From Thalassomonas haliotis (GTDB lineage Bacteria > Pseudomonadota > Gammaproteobacteria > Enterobacterales > Alteromonadaceae), in assembly GCF_028657945.1 (NCBI RefSeq), contig NZ_CP059693.1, positions 6,076,001-6,140,000 of the forward strand: 64,000 bases of DNA. The letters are read 5' to 3'. Made by a program: the position numbers and the translations under genes. Shown here in pieces: positions 1 through 8,477 of this stretch; positions within the stretch are counted from its first letter, which is position 1, and each line of letters starts with the position of its first letter. A model generated the notes under the pieces. It worked only from the letters and a program-made list of their open reading frames with translations, searched no databases and was not told the DNA's origin.

Positions 1-514
1 CAACATTTTGCTCCAGGGCAGTCACTTTCGCCTTTTTCCAGGACACCAGCCCGGATGCCTGCGCGCAAAACGGCTTATCAAATACTAAGCTCTCCAGCTG
101 CACCGAAACATCGCCGGAAGCGCTGACAGGTACAGGTAAATCCAGCTGCCGGGAAATATCATTGGCCGCCAGCAGGATATCGGCATCCGTTAACGTCAGC
201 GTACCGAGTAAACCGCTGACTTTGACTTCCCCCTGGGGGCCGGGCAATAAATCATCGCCGAAGGCCAAACTGACGGCAGGATCGAACATCAGCAAAGACC
301 AGGGACTCAGACTGGCCGTAACCTGGTTAAGCTCGACATCTTGCGTGGCCAGGCGCTTTATTTCCGCCTGCCATACCGTACCCGAGAGGTTTTCAACCAC
401 AACATGCTCAGGCAAAGCAACAAAGCTGAAAATTAGCCTGGCCGGTATGGTTGCAATAACAAAAATCAAATAGACACTGGCAAACACGCCGCCGTAAACA
501 ACACCTTGTTTCAT
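1..514 (-). CDS. gspN: Type II secretion system protein N (partial)
   Basis: Inner-membrane component of the type II secretion system, last gene of the gspC-N operon. The reading frame starts at the ATG at 514 and runs off the left edge of the window, so about 171 N-terminal residues are present. It begins MKQGVVYGG, followed by one hydrophobic N-terminal membrane segment (residues about 5-30) and then a periplasmic region with the beta-rich, leucine- and valine-rich style of GspN (for example VENLSGTVWQAE near residue 42). The assignment rests on this architecture plus position directly after gspM. The start is preceded by a short duplicated junction sequence described separately; its ATG overlaps the stop of a 26-codon ORF. 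Confidence 0.88.
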   Translation of the reverse strand, partial: MKQGVVYGGVFASVYLIFVIATIPARLIFSFVALPEHVVVENLSGTVWQAEIKRLATQDVELNQVTASLSPWSLLMFDPAVSLAFGDDLLPGPQGEVKVSGLLGTLTLTDADILLAANDISRQLDLPVPVSASGDVSVQLESLVFDKPFCAQASGLVSWKKAKVTALEQNV

Positions 515-609
515 CAATGCCTTCCCAACAGTACAGATAGCAAATCACATGCGATCACATCATCGCCCTTCATAACAGCAGCACCTTGCTTCATTAACCT
601 CTTCCCAAC
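502..609. repeat. Direct repeat, 28-bp copies offset by 80 bp at the gspM-gspN junction
   Basis: Copy 1 is 502-529 and copy 2 is 582-609. Both read caccttg-ttcat-aa, then cttcccaac, with about five mismatches over 28 bases. Each copy contains a start codon and a stop codon of the flanking genes in overlapping arrangement. This looks like a small tandem duplication of about 80 bp that has since drifted. Confidence 0.75.
514..594 (-). other. 26-codon ORF bridging gspM and gspN, created by a junction duplication
   Basis: A short frame beginning MKQGAAVMKG sits exactly between gspM and gspN. Its ATG overlaps the gspM stop (TAATG at 596-592) and its TGA overlaps the gspN ATG (TGATG at 516-512). 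It starts with the same MKQG as GspN and ends LLGRH, resembling the LQLGRG end of GspM. The DNA shows why: 502-529 and 582-609 are near-identical copies of the gspM-end/gspN-start junction, 80 bp apart. Translation is possible by stop-start coupling but not demonstrated; it may simply be a scar that keeps coupling intact. Confidence 0.4.
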
Positions 610-1061
610 TGCAAACGTCTTACACCGACAACCCCGGATTGTTTGGCATTGTTGAGGTCTATGGATTTAACATTTAAACCTTCGTTATTGGCCAGTTGCT
701 CTAACCACTGCAACAGCTGGCTAAAAGAAACTTCATCGATCCATATCTGAATATCATTGCCCTGGGGTTGCATCCGGGTAATGCCGATACCGTTACGTTT
801 GGCGGTACGGTTGACTATACTGGATAAGCTGCCGCCCCTGGAGGATTGTTTGTTTTTACTGGCCTGCTGATAGCGGCTGGTATTGTCGCTGACCCAGGTC
901 AGCAGGTCTTGCTGGCGCTTAAGCTTGGACTGGGTTTTCGCCAGGTTTTCATTCAGCGGTTGCCACACCAGGCTATATAAAATAAACACCAGCACCACAG
1001 CGCTTAACGCTATCACTGATTTTTGCTCGCGAGCATTGAGTTGTTGCCATTTAGCCTTCAT
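594..1061 (-). CDS. gspM: Type II secretion system protein M
   Basis: Inner-membrane assembly-platform protein that pairs with GspL. The 155-residue product has a short cytoplasmic N-terminus (MKAKWQQLNAREQKSV), one membrane helix at about residues 16-36, a coiled-coil-like stretch (ENLAKTQSKLKRQQ) and a small periplasmic ferredoxin-like domain ending QLGRG. This matches the usual GspM length and layout. The ATG at 1061 lies 2 bases after the gspL stop. The stop overlaps the start of the short bridging ORF that precedes gspN. Confidence 0.93.
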   Translation of the reverse strand: MKAKWQQLNAREQKSVIALSAVVLVFILYSLVWQPLNENLAKTQSKLKRQQDLLTWVSDNTSRYQQASKNKQSSRGGSLSSIVNRTAKRNGIGITRMQPQGNDIQIWIDEVSFSQLLQWLEQLANNEGLNVKSIDLNNAKQSGVVGVRRLQLGRG

Positions 1062-1063
1062 GA

Positions 1064-2356
1064 TTATCCCTTAATACTAAATGAGCCGGAAATCTGCTCA
1101 CCCTGGTTGCTCTGCGCCCCGAGGTTCACCGTCAACCGGGCTTTTTCCAGGGCATTTTTAAATTTATCAAATTGCTGATAATCACTGGCAAGCGCCTGCA
1201 GGCGTAATTCCTGGCGTTTGCTGTCAAACTTAATCGATGCCGGCTTCAGCCCGGGTACGCTGGCAAAAGCCGGTTGTACCTTGGCGAGCATTTCCAGAAA
1301 ACCGCCGCTGCTGTTACCCGATCCCAACTCTGCCATTTTTTGCTTTAACTGTGATTTTATCGTGGTTACCCGCACCCTTTTGGTGGCAGGAAACGCCTGT
1401 TTATAGGTGGCGATAATTTGCTGTTCAACCGCCTCCTGCTGGCTGGATACCTGCATCAGGGCCGCGCCTTTGATACCGACATTCATCACCAGGGCAAAAG
1501 CCGCGATTCCCGCCGCCCAAAGCCAGCTGACCGCGGCTTTCGATCTCGGCTCTGCTTTCTGGAATTCTCCCTGCAACAGGTTCAGCAGGCCGGGATTAAC
1601 ATGTTGCGCCAGCAAGGCTAAGGGTAGCTCTTCCGGCTGCGCCCGAACGGTCAGCTGGGCGCCGCCTTCAAGCGCGGAATAGGCATCGACAACAAGCTCG
1701 GCAGGCCTGTGGTCACTATCGCCCTCTTCATCACCTTCATCTGCTGCTTCATCATCGCTTGCGCTTTGTGCCTGCGCCGCCTGCTGCCATTTTTCGCACA
1801 TCAGCGGCCAGATGCCGTTATCCAGGCATAACCCTTGCCACTGCCCCTGGCGCACTAAGGTTTGCTGCCCTAAAGCAACGGCCGACCAGCTGCTATCGTC
1901 ACCGCTTTCAGCTAGCGGCATCGCCAGTACATCCGGGATAATATGCTTAGTGCTGATGCCGGCATCCGCCAGCCAGCTTTGCCATAAGCGCATTTGCGCG
2001 CGATCGACCACGGCGGTAAAACAGTTATGGCCCTGCGTATCTTCTTTGACATTGCCGTAGGCAAAAAATAACTGCTCGACATCCTGTGCCAGATCATCTT
2101 CAAGCATATAAGGAACCGCAAGCCTGACAGCACGCCCGGATTTACCCGGTACTTTCAAGCGGCGCAGCGAGACGTCACAGCCGGGTACAAAAACCGTCAC
2201 CTGGCGGCTTGCCGCCTTGTCGCTCAGTTCACTCAATTGCCCTGCGTGGCCGAGTTCGCCGCTGGCGATAATTTCACGGTTGGCCCCGGACCAGATCAAC
2301 CAGTGGATACATTCCTGGCTCTGGCTGGGGAGTCGAATAAATAAAGTTTCAGCCAT
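1064..2356 (-). CDS. gspL: Type II secretion system protein L
   Basis: Bitopic inner-membrane protein that links the cytoplasmic ATPase GspE to the pseudopilus platform. The 430-residue product has an actin-like cytoplasmic domain (residues about 1-265), one membrane helix near residues 275-300 (WLWAAGIAAFALVMNVG) and a periplasmic ferredoxin-like domain. I take the ATG at 2356, which overlaps the gspK TGA (TGATG), over a TTG three bases upstream. An unusually acidic linker (SASDDEAADEGDEEGDSD, around residue 200) interrupts the cytoplasmic domain and may be lineage-specific. Confidence 0.94.
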   Translation of the reverse strand: MAETLFIRLPSQSQECIHWLIWSGANREIIASGELGHAGQLSELSDKAASRQVTVFVPGCDVSLRRLKVPGKSGRAVRLAVPYMLEDDLAQDVEQLFFAYGNVKEDTQGHNCFTAVVDRAQMRLWQSWLADAGISTKHIIPDVLAMPLAESGDDSSWSAVALGQQTLVRQGQWQGLCLDNGIWPLMCEKWQQAAQAQSASDDEAADEGDEEGDSDHRPAELVVDAYSALEGGAQLTVRAQPEELPLALLAQHVNPGLLNLLQGEFQKAEPRSKAAVSWLWAAGIAAFALVMNVGIKGAALMQVSSQQEAVEQQIIATYKQAFPATKRVRVTTIKSQLKQKMAELGSGNSSGGFLEMLAKVQPAFASVPGLKPASIKFDSKRQELRLQALASDYQQFDKFKNALEKARLTVNLGAQSNQGEQISGSFSIKG

Positions 2357-3360
2357 CAATCACGTCCTATAGTGCGGCTAATTACCTGTACCTGATTATT
2401 ATTATCTACTTTCATAATCGAATTCAGTGCAAAATAACTATTGTTAAACTTGGTTGTTGTTTTCAGCTTAAAGTATTCGCTGTCGACAACAAACTGCTTC
2501 TTTTTATCTTCATCTAATTTTGCCTTGCTTATTTCCGGCAAATTAAAAAAATCGTCTTCCGATTGAAAACCTTCCTCGTCCCGATTCGATAATGCCTGCT
2601 GAACATCCGATAACGGGATATCCAATAACGCCTGCAAGACAACCGCTTTTTCGGCATCTATAGTATTGATATTCAGTGCCAGGTTCGCTTCCCCCGGGAT
2701 CACACACACATGCTCCTTAAGGGCATTGATCACAGGTACGGTAAAGTGCTCGACAATACGCAACTCATTGACACTGCCGAGTAAATTGTTCGCCGGCAAA
2801 TAGGGAAACTCTTTGGCGGCATAATCATTGTCTTCGGCGCCGCCGGCACTGACAATAGAGCTGTTATCATCGAGCCAGTCCGCTAAGGCATCTGCCATAT
2901 ATTCTGCTTCAAATTGCCCGACCCCTTCAACATTAAGTTCGATGATCAATTTCTCAAAAGCCTCATGGGCAGGCGATTTATTGTTGCCGCCATTGCCGCT
3001 GTTATTGCCGTTTTGCGAACTCGCCGGGGCCTTCAAGGCATTTAAATTAAAACATGCCTGCAAATCGACCACCTCGGCTGTGATCTGGCCAAAATCCACC
3101 GGGTAGCTGACTTCTCCCTGGGCCCAGGCCTGGCCCAAATGGGTCACATCCGGCTCATCTTCATTGATCAGCAATATCGCCCTTTTCCCGTAGGCTTCCG
3201 CCGCCATTGCATACCAGTAGGCCTGCTGGTTAAAGTTAACATTGCTGGTGCGCTGCATCTGCAACTGCAAACGGGCGGTCATCTGGGTCGCCAATATCGA
3301 TGCCAGGGCAACGATCAGCATTACCGTGATCAACGCGACCCCTTTTTGCTGCCTGTGCAT
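2356..3360 (-). CDS. gspK: Type II secretion system minor pseudopilin K
   Basis: Tip pseudopilin that, with GspI and GspJ, caps the pseudopilus in the periplasm. The 334-residue product starts MHRQQKGVALITVMLIVA: a short basic leader, a Gly cleavage site and a hydrophobic helix. Position +5 of the mature protein is Thr rather than Glu, which is a known GspK trait. The large globular domain contains helix-hairpin-helix-like SAM repeats (DVQQALSNRDEEGF). A low-complexity Asn/Gly loop (NGNNSGNGGNNKS) lies near residue 120. Its ATG overlaps the gspJ stop by one base. Confidence 0.95.
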   Translation of the reverse strand: MHRQQKGVALITVMLIVALASILATQMTARLQLQMQRTSNVNFNQQAYWYAMAAEAYGKRAILLINEDEPDVTHLGQAWAQGEVSYPVDFGQITAEVVDLQACFNLNALKAPASSQNGNNSGNGGNNKSPAHEAFEKLIIELNVEGVGQFEAEYMADALADWLDDNSSIVSAGGAEDNDYAAKEFPYLPANNLLGSVNELRIVEHFTVPVINALKEHVCVIPGEANLALNINTIDAEKAVVLQALLDIPLSDVQQALSNRDEEGFQSEDDFFNLPEISKAKLDEDKKKQFVVDSEYFKLKTTTKFNNSYFALNSIMKVDNNNQVQVISRTIGRD

Positions 3361-4073
3361 TATCGCTCCCCCTTAGAGGCATTGCCGGATGAGTTACCGC
3401 CATTATTGCCGGAGCCTTTGCCTGACGAAGAGCCGCGCGACGAAGCACCGGGACCGCTGTCTTCTGGCATATCACCCGCGACTAAATATTGGCGGCGCAC
3501 CAGGCCGTAATCTTCCAATTCAATTTCGATGGCGATCGCCAGCGGCACTGTGCCCTTGGCCAGTTCTTCCTGCCACTCTTTGCCGTTAAAAAAATCAAAT
3601 TTCAGCGAGGTCACCCCGGAGATCAAAGGACGTACCTTAGGCTCTTCTCCCGGCACGGCATCGACAAAATTAAAATGCATGCGTTCCAGGGTTTCTTCAT
3701 TTAGCTGATAGGCCACCGACTGCATATCACTGCGTGGCAATAACAGCCCCGGGTTGGTCCAGCCATTGCGGACAAAACCTATCGCCTGGGTTTCCGAAAA
3801 GAAACTGCTCTCATCGGTATGAATATAACCTTCAAGGGGCTTTTCACCGTTTACCCGGATACTGCGGCGGGCAATCTGGGTCAGATCCCTTTCAATCAAT
3901 AAAAACGCCCGCTGCAATTCATTCATGCGTTCGGTACGGGTTTTAGAGGCTTCTTCACTGGAGAGCACGGTATCGAAAATGGTAAAACTTGACAGGCTGA
4001 CCACGGAAAAAATCGCGATGGCGATCAGCACTTCCAGCAGGGTAAACCCCTTATTTTTAACAAGCCGCTGCAT
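3360..4073 (-). CDS. gspJ: Type II secretion system minor pseudopilin J
   Basis: Minor pseudopilin of the tip complex. The start is set at the ATG at 4073 (MQRLVKNKGFTLLEVL), because the upstream frame lacks a leader and this ATG overlaps the gspI stop (TAATG). The product is 237 residues, with a prepilin peptidase site G^FTLLE, the conserved Glu at +5 and a hydrophobic helix. The last 30 or so residues form a Ser/Gly/Asn-rich tail (SSRGSSSGKGSGNNGGNSSG) that is not typical of the family and is probably disordered. Confidence 0.95.
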   Translation of the reverse strand: MQRLVKNKGFTLLEVLIAIAIFSVVSLSSFTIFDTVLSSEEASKTRTERMNELQRAFLLIERDLTQIARRSIRVNGEKPLEGYIHTDESSFFSETQAIGFVRNGWTNPGLLLPRSDMQSVAYQLNEETLERMHFNFVDAVPGEEPKVRPLISGVTSLKFDFFNGKEWQEELAKGTVPLAIAIEIELEDYGLVRRQYLVAGDMPEDSGPGASSRGSSSGKGSGNNGGNSSGNASKGER

Positions 4074-4453
4074 TAGAGGCTGCCCTTGGCCAGGTAAGTG
4101 GTTAAACTGGTCAGCGGTTTTTCGGCCTTTTCTTCCAGGCGAATTTCCATCACCACCTGCCTCATATTGGTATCTGCGGTTTTCACCACCTTTTGTTGCC
4201 AGAACCATTCCCTTCCGGCCATTTCTACCTTGCCTTTTTTATTGTTTTTCGGCGGCCAGGTGGTCACCAGACTGCTCGCCACCAACTGATTGGCCGCGAC
4301 CCAGTCGGCAAAAGTTTTCTGTTCCAGGTAACCCAGGTTGCGTGAGTTGGTATCGGCAGCGCCGAGTAAGGCCACGCCGGCAATGGCAAAGACCGCCATG
4401 GCAAGCATAACTTCAATTAAGGTAAACCCGGCAGTTTTAACAAACTTATTCAT
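4073..4453 (-). CDS. gspI: Type II secretion system minor pseudopilin I
   Basis: Minor pseudopilin that nucleates the GspI-J-K tip. The product has 126 residues from the ATG at 4453 (MNKFVKTAGFTLIEVMLAM), chosen over an ATG 33 bases upstream because it gives a normal leader and an 8-base overlap with gspH (ATGAATAA). The site G^FTLIEV, Glu at +5 and the hydrophobic helix are all present. The globular region has the usual GspI pattern, with conserved A-NQ-L following the helix (ADWVAANQLVASSLV). Confidence 0.95.
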   Translation of the reverse strand: MNKFVKTAGFTLIEVMLAMAVFAIAGVALLGAADTNSRNLGYLEQKTFADWVAANQLVASSLVTTWPPKNNKKGKVEMAGREWFWQQKVVKTADTNMRQVVMEIRLEEKAEKPLTSLTTYLAKGSL

Positions 4454-5111
4454 CGGTTTCGGGTCCTGCGATAACTTTGCCGTCAATTAAAAATTCTATG
4501 GTCAGGGGCGTTGTAAACAAGCCCGTCACCCGGTAGGCGAACTCTTCATCCAGCACAAGCTCTTCGGCAAAACTAAAGGTCAGGCTAAAGGGCGTAATAT
4601 CACCGCCGGAGAGGATATACACCTGAGGAATGATTTTTTCTTCCTCCTCTTCGCTAAAGCTGTCTTCCTCTTCCACCTCAAAGGTGCTGCGGTCATATAA
4701 GGCAGGTTCTTCTATCGGCAGGTCGTCGAGTTCCAGATCTATTGCCAGATCTTCGGGCACACTGTAAGCGGCAAATAAGTCTTCATCCGCCAGCGGACTC
4801 CAGCGTACCCCGTCATAACCGACAAACTGGTAGCTATTTTTATCCACCAAAAGACCCAGCTCGACATTGTTGAGCATGGAATATTCGGCGGCAATATCGA
4901 ACACACCGGCAAACCTTTCGCTGGCCTGCCTGAGTTTTTCTTCCGGGCGGTTACCCGAAGTTGAAAACTGTACCAGGGAGACCATGATGCCGATGACAAC
5001 AATCACCACCATCACCTCGATCAGGGTAAAACCTTTGCTGCCTTGCCCTGTGTGCGCACCTTTGCCCGGTGCTTTAACACCGGCAAAGGCCCCTTGCCTG
5101 CCTGAATTCAT
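4446..5111 (-). CDS. gspH: Type II secretion system minor pseudopilin H
   Basis: Minor pseudopilin linking the major GspG filament to the tip. The frame gives 221 residues with prepilin signal G^FTLIEVMVVIVVIG. The leader before the cleavage site is 27 residues (rich in Gly, Ala, Lys), far longer than the usual 6-10. No in-frame ATG, GTG or TTG offers a shorter leader, so the start at 5111 is retained. The globular domain includes an acidic loop (EVEEEDSFSEEEEEK). It begins 2 bases after the gspG stop. Confidence 0.9.
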   Translation of the reverse strand: MNSGRQGAFAGVKAPGKGAHTGQGSKGFTLIEVMVVIVVIGIMVSLVQFSTSGNRPEEKLRQASERFAGVFDIAAEYSMLNNVELGLLVDKNSYQFVGYDGVRWSPLADEDLFAAYSVPEDLAIDLELDDLPIEEPALYDRSTFEVEEEDSFSEEEEEKIIPQVYILSGGDITPFSLTFSFAEELVLDEEFAYRVTGLFTTPLTIEFLIDGKVIAGPETDE

Positions 5112-5113
5112 GA

Positions 5114-5560
5114 CTACTGGTAATCACCCAGGTTCCAGTTACCGATATCGTCTTCGGTACCTACTTCACCGTCCGGACCCATAGAGAAAACATCCATCTT
5201 GCTTTGCTCGCCCGGGTTTAATAACTGGTAGTCGTTGCCCCAAGGATCTTGAGGTAAACGTTTAACGTAACCGTCTTCAGGGAAACGGCGTGGTAAAGGC
5301 TCAATATCGGTTTCCGTTACTAAGGCTTCCAGCCCCTGATCTGTGCTCGGGTAGTTATAGTTGTCCATCTTGTACATGCTTAACGAAGTTTCCAGGGCGT
5401 TGATATCCGAAACCGCCTTCTGTACATTGGCACGCTCCTGGCTGCCCATCAGGTTAGGCACTACCATACTGGCAAGAATACCTAAAATCACGATCACCAC
5501 CATCACTTCAAGTAGCGTAAAACCGCGCGCTTTTTTCGCTTTATGTAAATTTTTCATCAT
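5114..5560 (-). CDS. gspG: Type II secretion system major pseudopilin G
   Basis: Main subunit of the periplasmic pseudopilus. The product has 148 residues: leader MMKNLHKAKKARG, then FTLLEVMVVIVILGILASMVVPNL, the classic major pseudopilin start with Glu at +5. The C-terminal calcium-binding loop (DPWGNDYQLLNPG and GPDGEVGTEDDIGNW) is complete. The start region has an AGGAAG ribosome-binding site at 5564-5569. Two adjacent ATGs (5560 and 5557) are possible starts and differ by one residue. Confidence 0.97.
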   Translation of the reverse strand: MMKNLHKAKKARGFTLLEVMVVIVILGILASMVVPNLMGSQERANVQKAVSDINALETSLSMYKMDNYNYPSTDQGLEALVTETDIEPLPRRFPEDGYVKRLPQDPWGNDYQLLNPGEQSKMDVFSMGPDGEVGTEDDIGNWNLGDYQ

Positions 5561-5571
5561 TAACTTCCTGC

Positions 5572-6789
5572 TTAAGTTCCCATTAAATTATTTAATTGCA
5601 TAATAGGTTGTAAAATTGCCATCACAATAAACAACACTACCCCGGCCATAGACACCATAAGTGCCGGCTCAAATGCCTTTAATGATATATTCATCAAGGC
5701 TTCAAATTCTCTGTCCTGGTTATCCGCCGCCCGCTCCAGCATGCCTTCTAATTTACCGCTTTTTTCGCCACTGGCGATCATATGCAGCATCATAGGGGGA
5801 AACAGTTTGGTTTGTTCCAGCGATACCCGTAAACTCGATCCTTCGCGTACCTTATCTGCCGATTCCTTAACCTTTTGTTTGATATAAAGGTTATCCAGTA
5901 CTTCGCCGGAAATACGCATACTTTCCAGTAAAGGCACGGCACTGGCGGTTAAAATACTTAAGGTACGGGCAAAACGGGCGGTATTAAGGCCCCGGGCAAC
6001 TTTTCCTATGCCGGGCATGGCAATCAGACGTTCATGATACGCCAGCCGGAAGGCGGGTTTTTGCAGCAACCTGGAAAAGCCCATAATCACCAACATGATA
6101 GACAAGAGGATAAACAGGCCATAATCTTGTAAAAAATCACTGGAGGAGATCAAAAACTGGGTGGTCCCCGGCAGGTTTGCCCCCATATGTTCGAACTGGC
6201 CGACAATTTTCGGCACCACAGCCACCAGCAAGATAGCGATCACCCCGACCGCAACCAGGGTCATGATCACCGGATACACCAGCGCCTGGATCAAATCGGA
6301 GCGCATTTTCTGGCGCTGCTCGGTATAGTCCGCCAAACGGTTTAATACCTTGTCCAAATGACCGGACTTTTCCCCCGCGGCCACCATAGCGCGATACAGA
6401 TGACTGAAGATTTGTGGAAATTCCGCCATACTCTCCGCCAGACCATAACCTTCGGTGACCTTAGTACGCACCGCCATTACCATACTTTTGATGCGGTTTT
6501 TCTCACATTGTTCCGCCACCGCCATCAGGGATTCTTCCAGCGGCAAGCCGGACTCCACCAGGGTTGCCAGCTGGCGGGTCATCAGCGCCAGCTCGGCGGC
6601 GGAAACTTTGCCCCTGCCGCCGGACTTTTTGGTATTTTGTTTGGTTTTTTGCAGGCTGGGAACCACCTCGATCGGCATCAAGCCCTGCTCTTTGAGCTGG
6701 GTGCGCACCTGGCGCGGAGTATCGCCTTCGATCACTCCTTTTTTCGTTCTGCCGCGGCTGTCTACCGCCTGATAATCAAATGCTGCCAT
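5572..6789 (-). CDS. gspF: Type II secretion system inner membrane protein F
   Basis: Polytopic platform protein that couples GspE to pseudopilus growth. At 405 residues it has the usual family length. It opens MAAFDYQAVDSRGRTKKG, contains two homologous cytoplasmic four-helix domains (about 70-170 and 270-370) and three membrane segments near residues 165-195, 220-240 and 375-397. Conserved patches such as LPLEESL and GEKSG (both copies) are visible. Lies 12 bases after gspE and 11 before gspG. Confidence 0.97.
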   Translation of the reverse strand: MAAFDYQAVDSRGRTKKGVIEGDTPRQVRTQLKEQGLMPIEVVPSLQKTKQNTKKSGGRGKVSAAELALMTRQLATLVESGLPLEESLMAVAEQCEKNRIKSMVMAVRTKVTEGYGLAESMAEFPQIFSHLYRAMVAAGEKSGHLDKVLNRLADYTEQRQKMRSDLIQALVYPVIMTLVAVGVIAILLVAVVPKIVGQFEHMGANLPGTTQFLISSSDFLQDYGLFILLSIMLVIMGFSRLLQKPAFRLAYHERLIAMPGIGKVARGLNTARFARTLSILTASAVPLLESMRISGEVLDNLYIKQKVKESADKVREGSSLRVSLEQTKLFPPMMLHMIASGEKSGKLEGMLERAADNQDREFEALMNISLKAFEPALMVSMAGVVLFIVMAILQPIMQLNNLMGT

Positions 6790-6801
6790 CTTCTTCTACC
6801 C

Positions 6802-8475
6802 CTAATCTTCACGCGTTACACGTAAAACCTCTTCCAGGGTGGTTAAGCCGGCCATCACCTTGTCGAAACCGTCGCGGCGGATACTCGGGGTGCTGCGGCG
6901 GACAAATTTCTCTATCGCCTGCTCGCCCTTGCCGTTATGGATCATTTCCCTGACTTTGTCATCCACCACCAGCAGTTCGTGGATGCCCATACGTCCCTTA
7001 TAACCTTTATGGTTACACTCACCGCAACCTACGGCGCGGTATATCTGCTGGGTATTGTCATCACCCAGGCCTAACATATGAATTTCTTCTTCATCCGGAT
7101 AATGAGCCTCCCGGCAATGGGGGCATAAGGTCCTGACCAGTCGCTGCGCCAATACGCCCAACAAAGATGAAGATAACAGGAAAGGTTCAACCCCCATGTC
7201 TTCCATCCGGGTAATGGCGCCGGCGGCGGTATTGGTATGCAGGGTCGATAATACCAGGTGACCGGTTAAACTCGCCTGTACGCCGATTTGTGCAGTTTCC
7301 AAATCCCGGATTTCACCGACCATAACCACATCGGGATCCTGACGCAGAATGGCCCTCAGGCCACGGGCAAAGGTCATATCGACCTTATTGTTTACCTGGG
7401 TCTGGCCTATGCCTTCGATGGCATATTCTATCGGGTCTTCTACCGTCAGGATATTTCGCTCCCGGCTGTCAATCTGGGTCAGACCGGCATAAAGCGTGGT
7501 ACTTTTACCTGAACCGGTAGGACCTGTCACCAGGATAATGCCATGGGGTTTGTCGATTAAATCGCTGAAACGCTTGCGGTTGGAGTCTGTCATGCCCAGG
7601 TCTTGTAAATCAAGACGGGCAGCATTTTTATCTAACAAACGCAATACCACCCGCTCGCCATGGCCGGTAGGCATAGTCGAGACCCGCACGTCCACCGCAC
7701 GACCGGCGATACGCAACGAAATACGGCCATCCTGGGGAATACGCTTTTCCGCGATATCCAGCTTGGCCATAACCTTGATACGCGACACCAGCAAAGACGC
7801 CAGTTTACGGTTGGGTTTTAACACTTCCCGCAGCACGCCATCGATACGGAAACGTATCTGCAGCGCCTTTTCAAAGGTTTCAATATGGATATCCGAGGCA
7901 TTTTCCTTGATCGCCTCGCTCAACATGGCATTGATCAGCTTGATGATTGGCGCATCATCTTCATTTTCCAACAGATCTTCAGATTCCACCATTTCATCCG
8001 CCAGCGAATACAGGTCGACTTCGTTACCTATGTCTTCCATCATCTGTTTGGCTTCGGAGGAATCCCGCTGATACGCCAGGGTCAACAAGTGTTCAAATTC
8101 ATTTTCACTGTGGAATTCGACGCTAAAAGGCGCCCGCACCCGGCGACGCACCTCCATCAGGATATCGGCATCGACGCTTTTCAGGCAAGCGAGTACCAGG
8201 CCGCTTTCTTCGCGGCTGATCAAGACACTGTGACGCTTGGCAAAACCAAACGACAGGCTTAAATCGGCTGCAGGCCCCTGAACTTGCCCGTCATCGTCAA
8301 ACCCGGCAGTTTCATCAAGCTCTGCCCCTGCAAATTGTTCAGTGGCGATTTGCTCAGCCGCCACCTGCGCGGCTTGCGCCTGTTCAGCCCTGTCTTGCTC
8401 AGCTTTTACTTGTTCAGACGCGGCTGAAAATGTTTCCGGCTCTGTCACCTCAGCCTCCCTATCCATAACTTTCAT
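6802..8475 (-). CDS. gspE: Type II secretion system ATPase E
   Basis: Cytoplasmic hexameric ATPase that powers pseudopilus assembly. About 557 residues from the ATG at 8475; a GTG immediately upstream overlaps the gspD stop and is an alternative. Walker A is GPTGSGKST near residue 320. The Asp box (TVEDPIEY), Walker B (VVMVGEIRD) and His box (STLHTN) follow. A four-cysteine zinc element (LCPHC near 452 and CGEC near 485) is present, as in true GspE. The first 75 or so residues are an Ala/Gln/Glu-rich low-complexity extension before the N1E domain. Confidence 0.97.
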   Translation of the reverse strand: MKVMDREAEVTEPETFSAASEQVKAEQDRAEQAQAAQVAAEQIATEQFAGAELDETAGFDDDGQVQGPAADLSLSFGFAKRHSVLISREESGLVLACLKSVDADILMEVRRRVRAPFSVEFHSENEFEHLLTLAYQRDSSEAKQMMEDIGNEVDLYSLADEMVESEDLLENEDDAPIIKLINAMLSEAIKENASDIHIETFEKALQIRFRIDGVLREVLKPNRKLASLLVSRIKVMAKLDIAEKRIPQDGRISLRIAGRAVDVRVSTMPTGHGERVVLRLLDKNAARLDLQDLGMTDSNRKRFSDLIDKPHGIILVTGPTGSGKSTTLYAGLTQIDSRERNILTVEDPIEYAIEGIGQTQVNNKVDMTFARGLRAILRQDPDVVMVGEIRDLETAQIGVQASLTGHLVLSTLHTNTAAGAITRMEDMGVEPFLLSSSLLGVLAQRLVRTLCPHCREAHYPDEEEIHMLGLGDDNTQQIYRAVGCGECNHKGYKGRMGIHELLVVDDKVREMIHNGKGEQAIEKFVRRSTPSIRRDGFDKVMAGLTTLEEVLRVTRED

Positions 8476-8477
8476 CA

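Noticed and set aside
7496-8071. 191-codon plus-strand frame over gspE
   Set aside because: It is antisense to the conserved ATPase domain, an effect of codon bias in GC-rich coding DNA.
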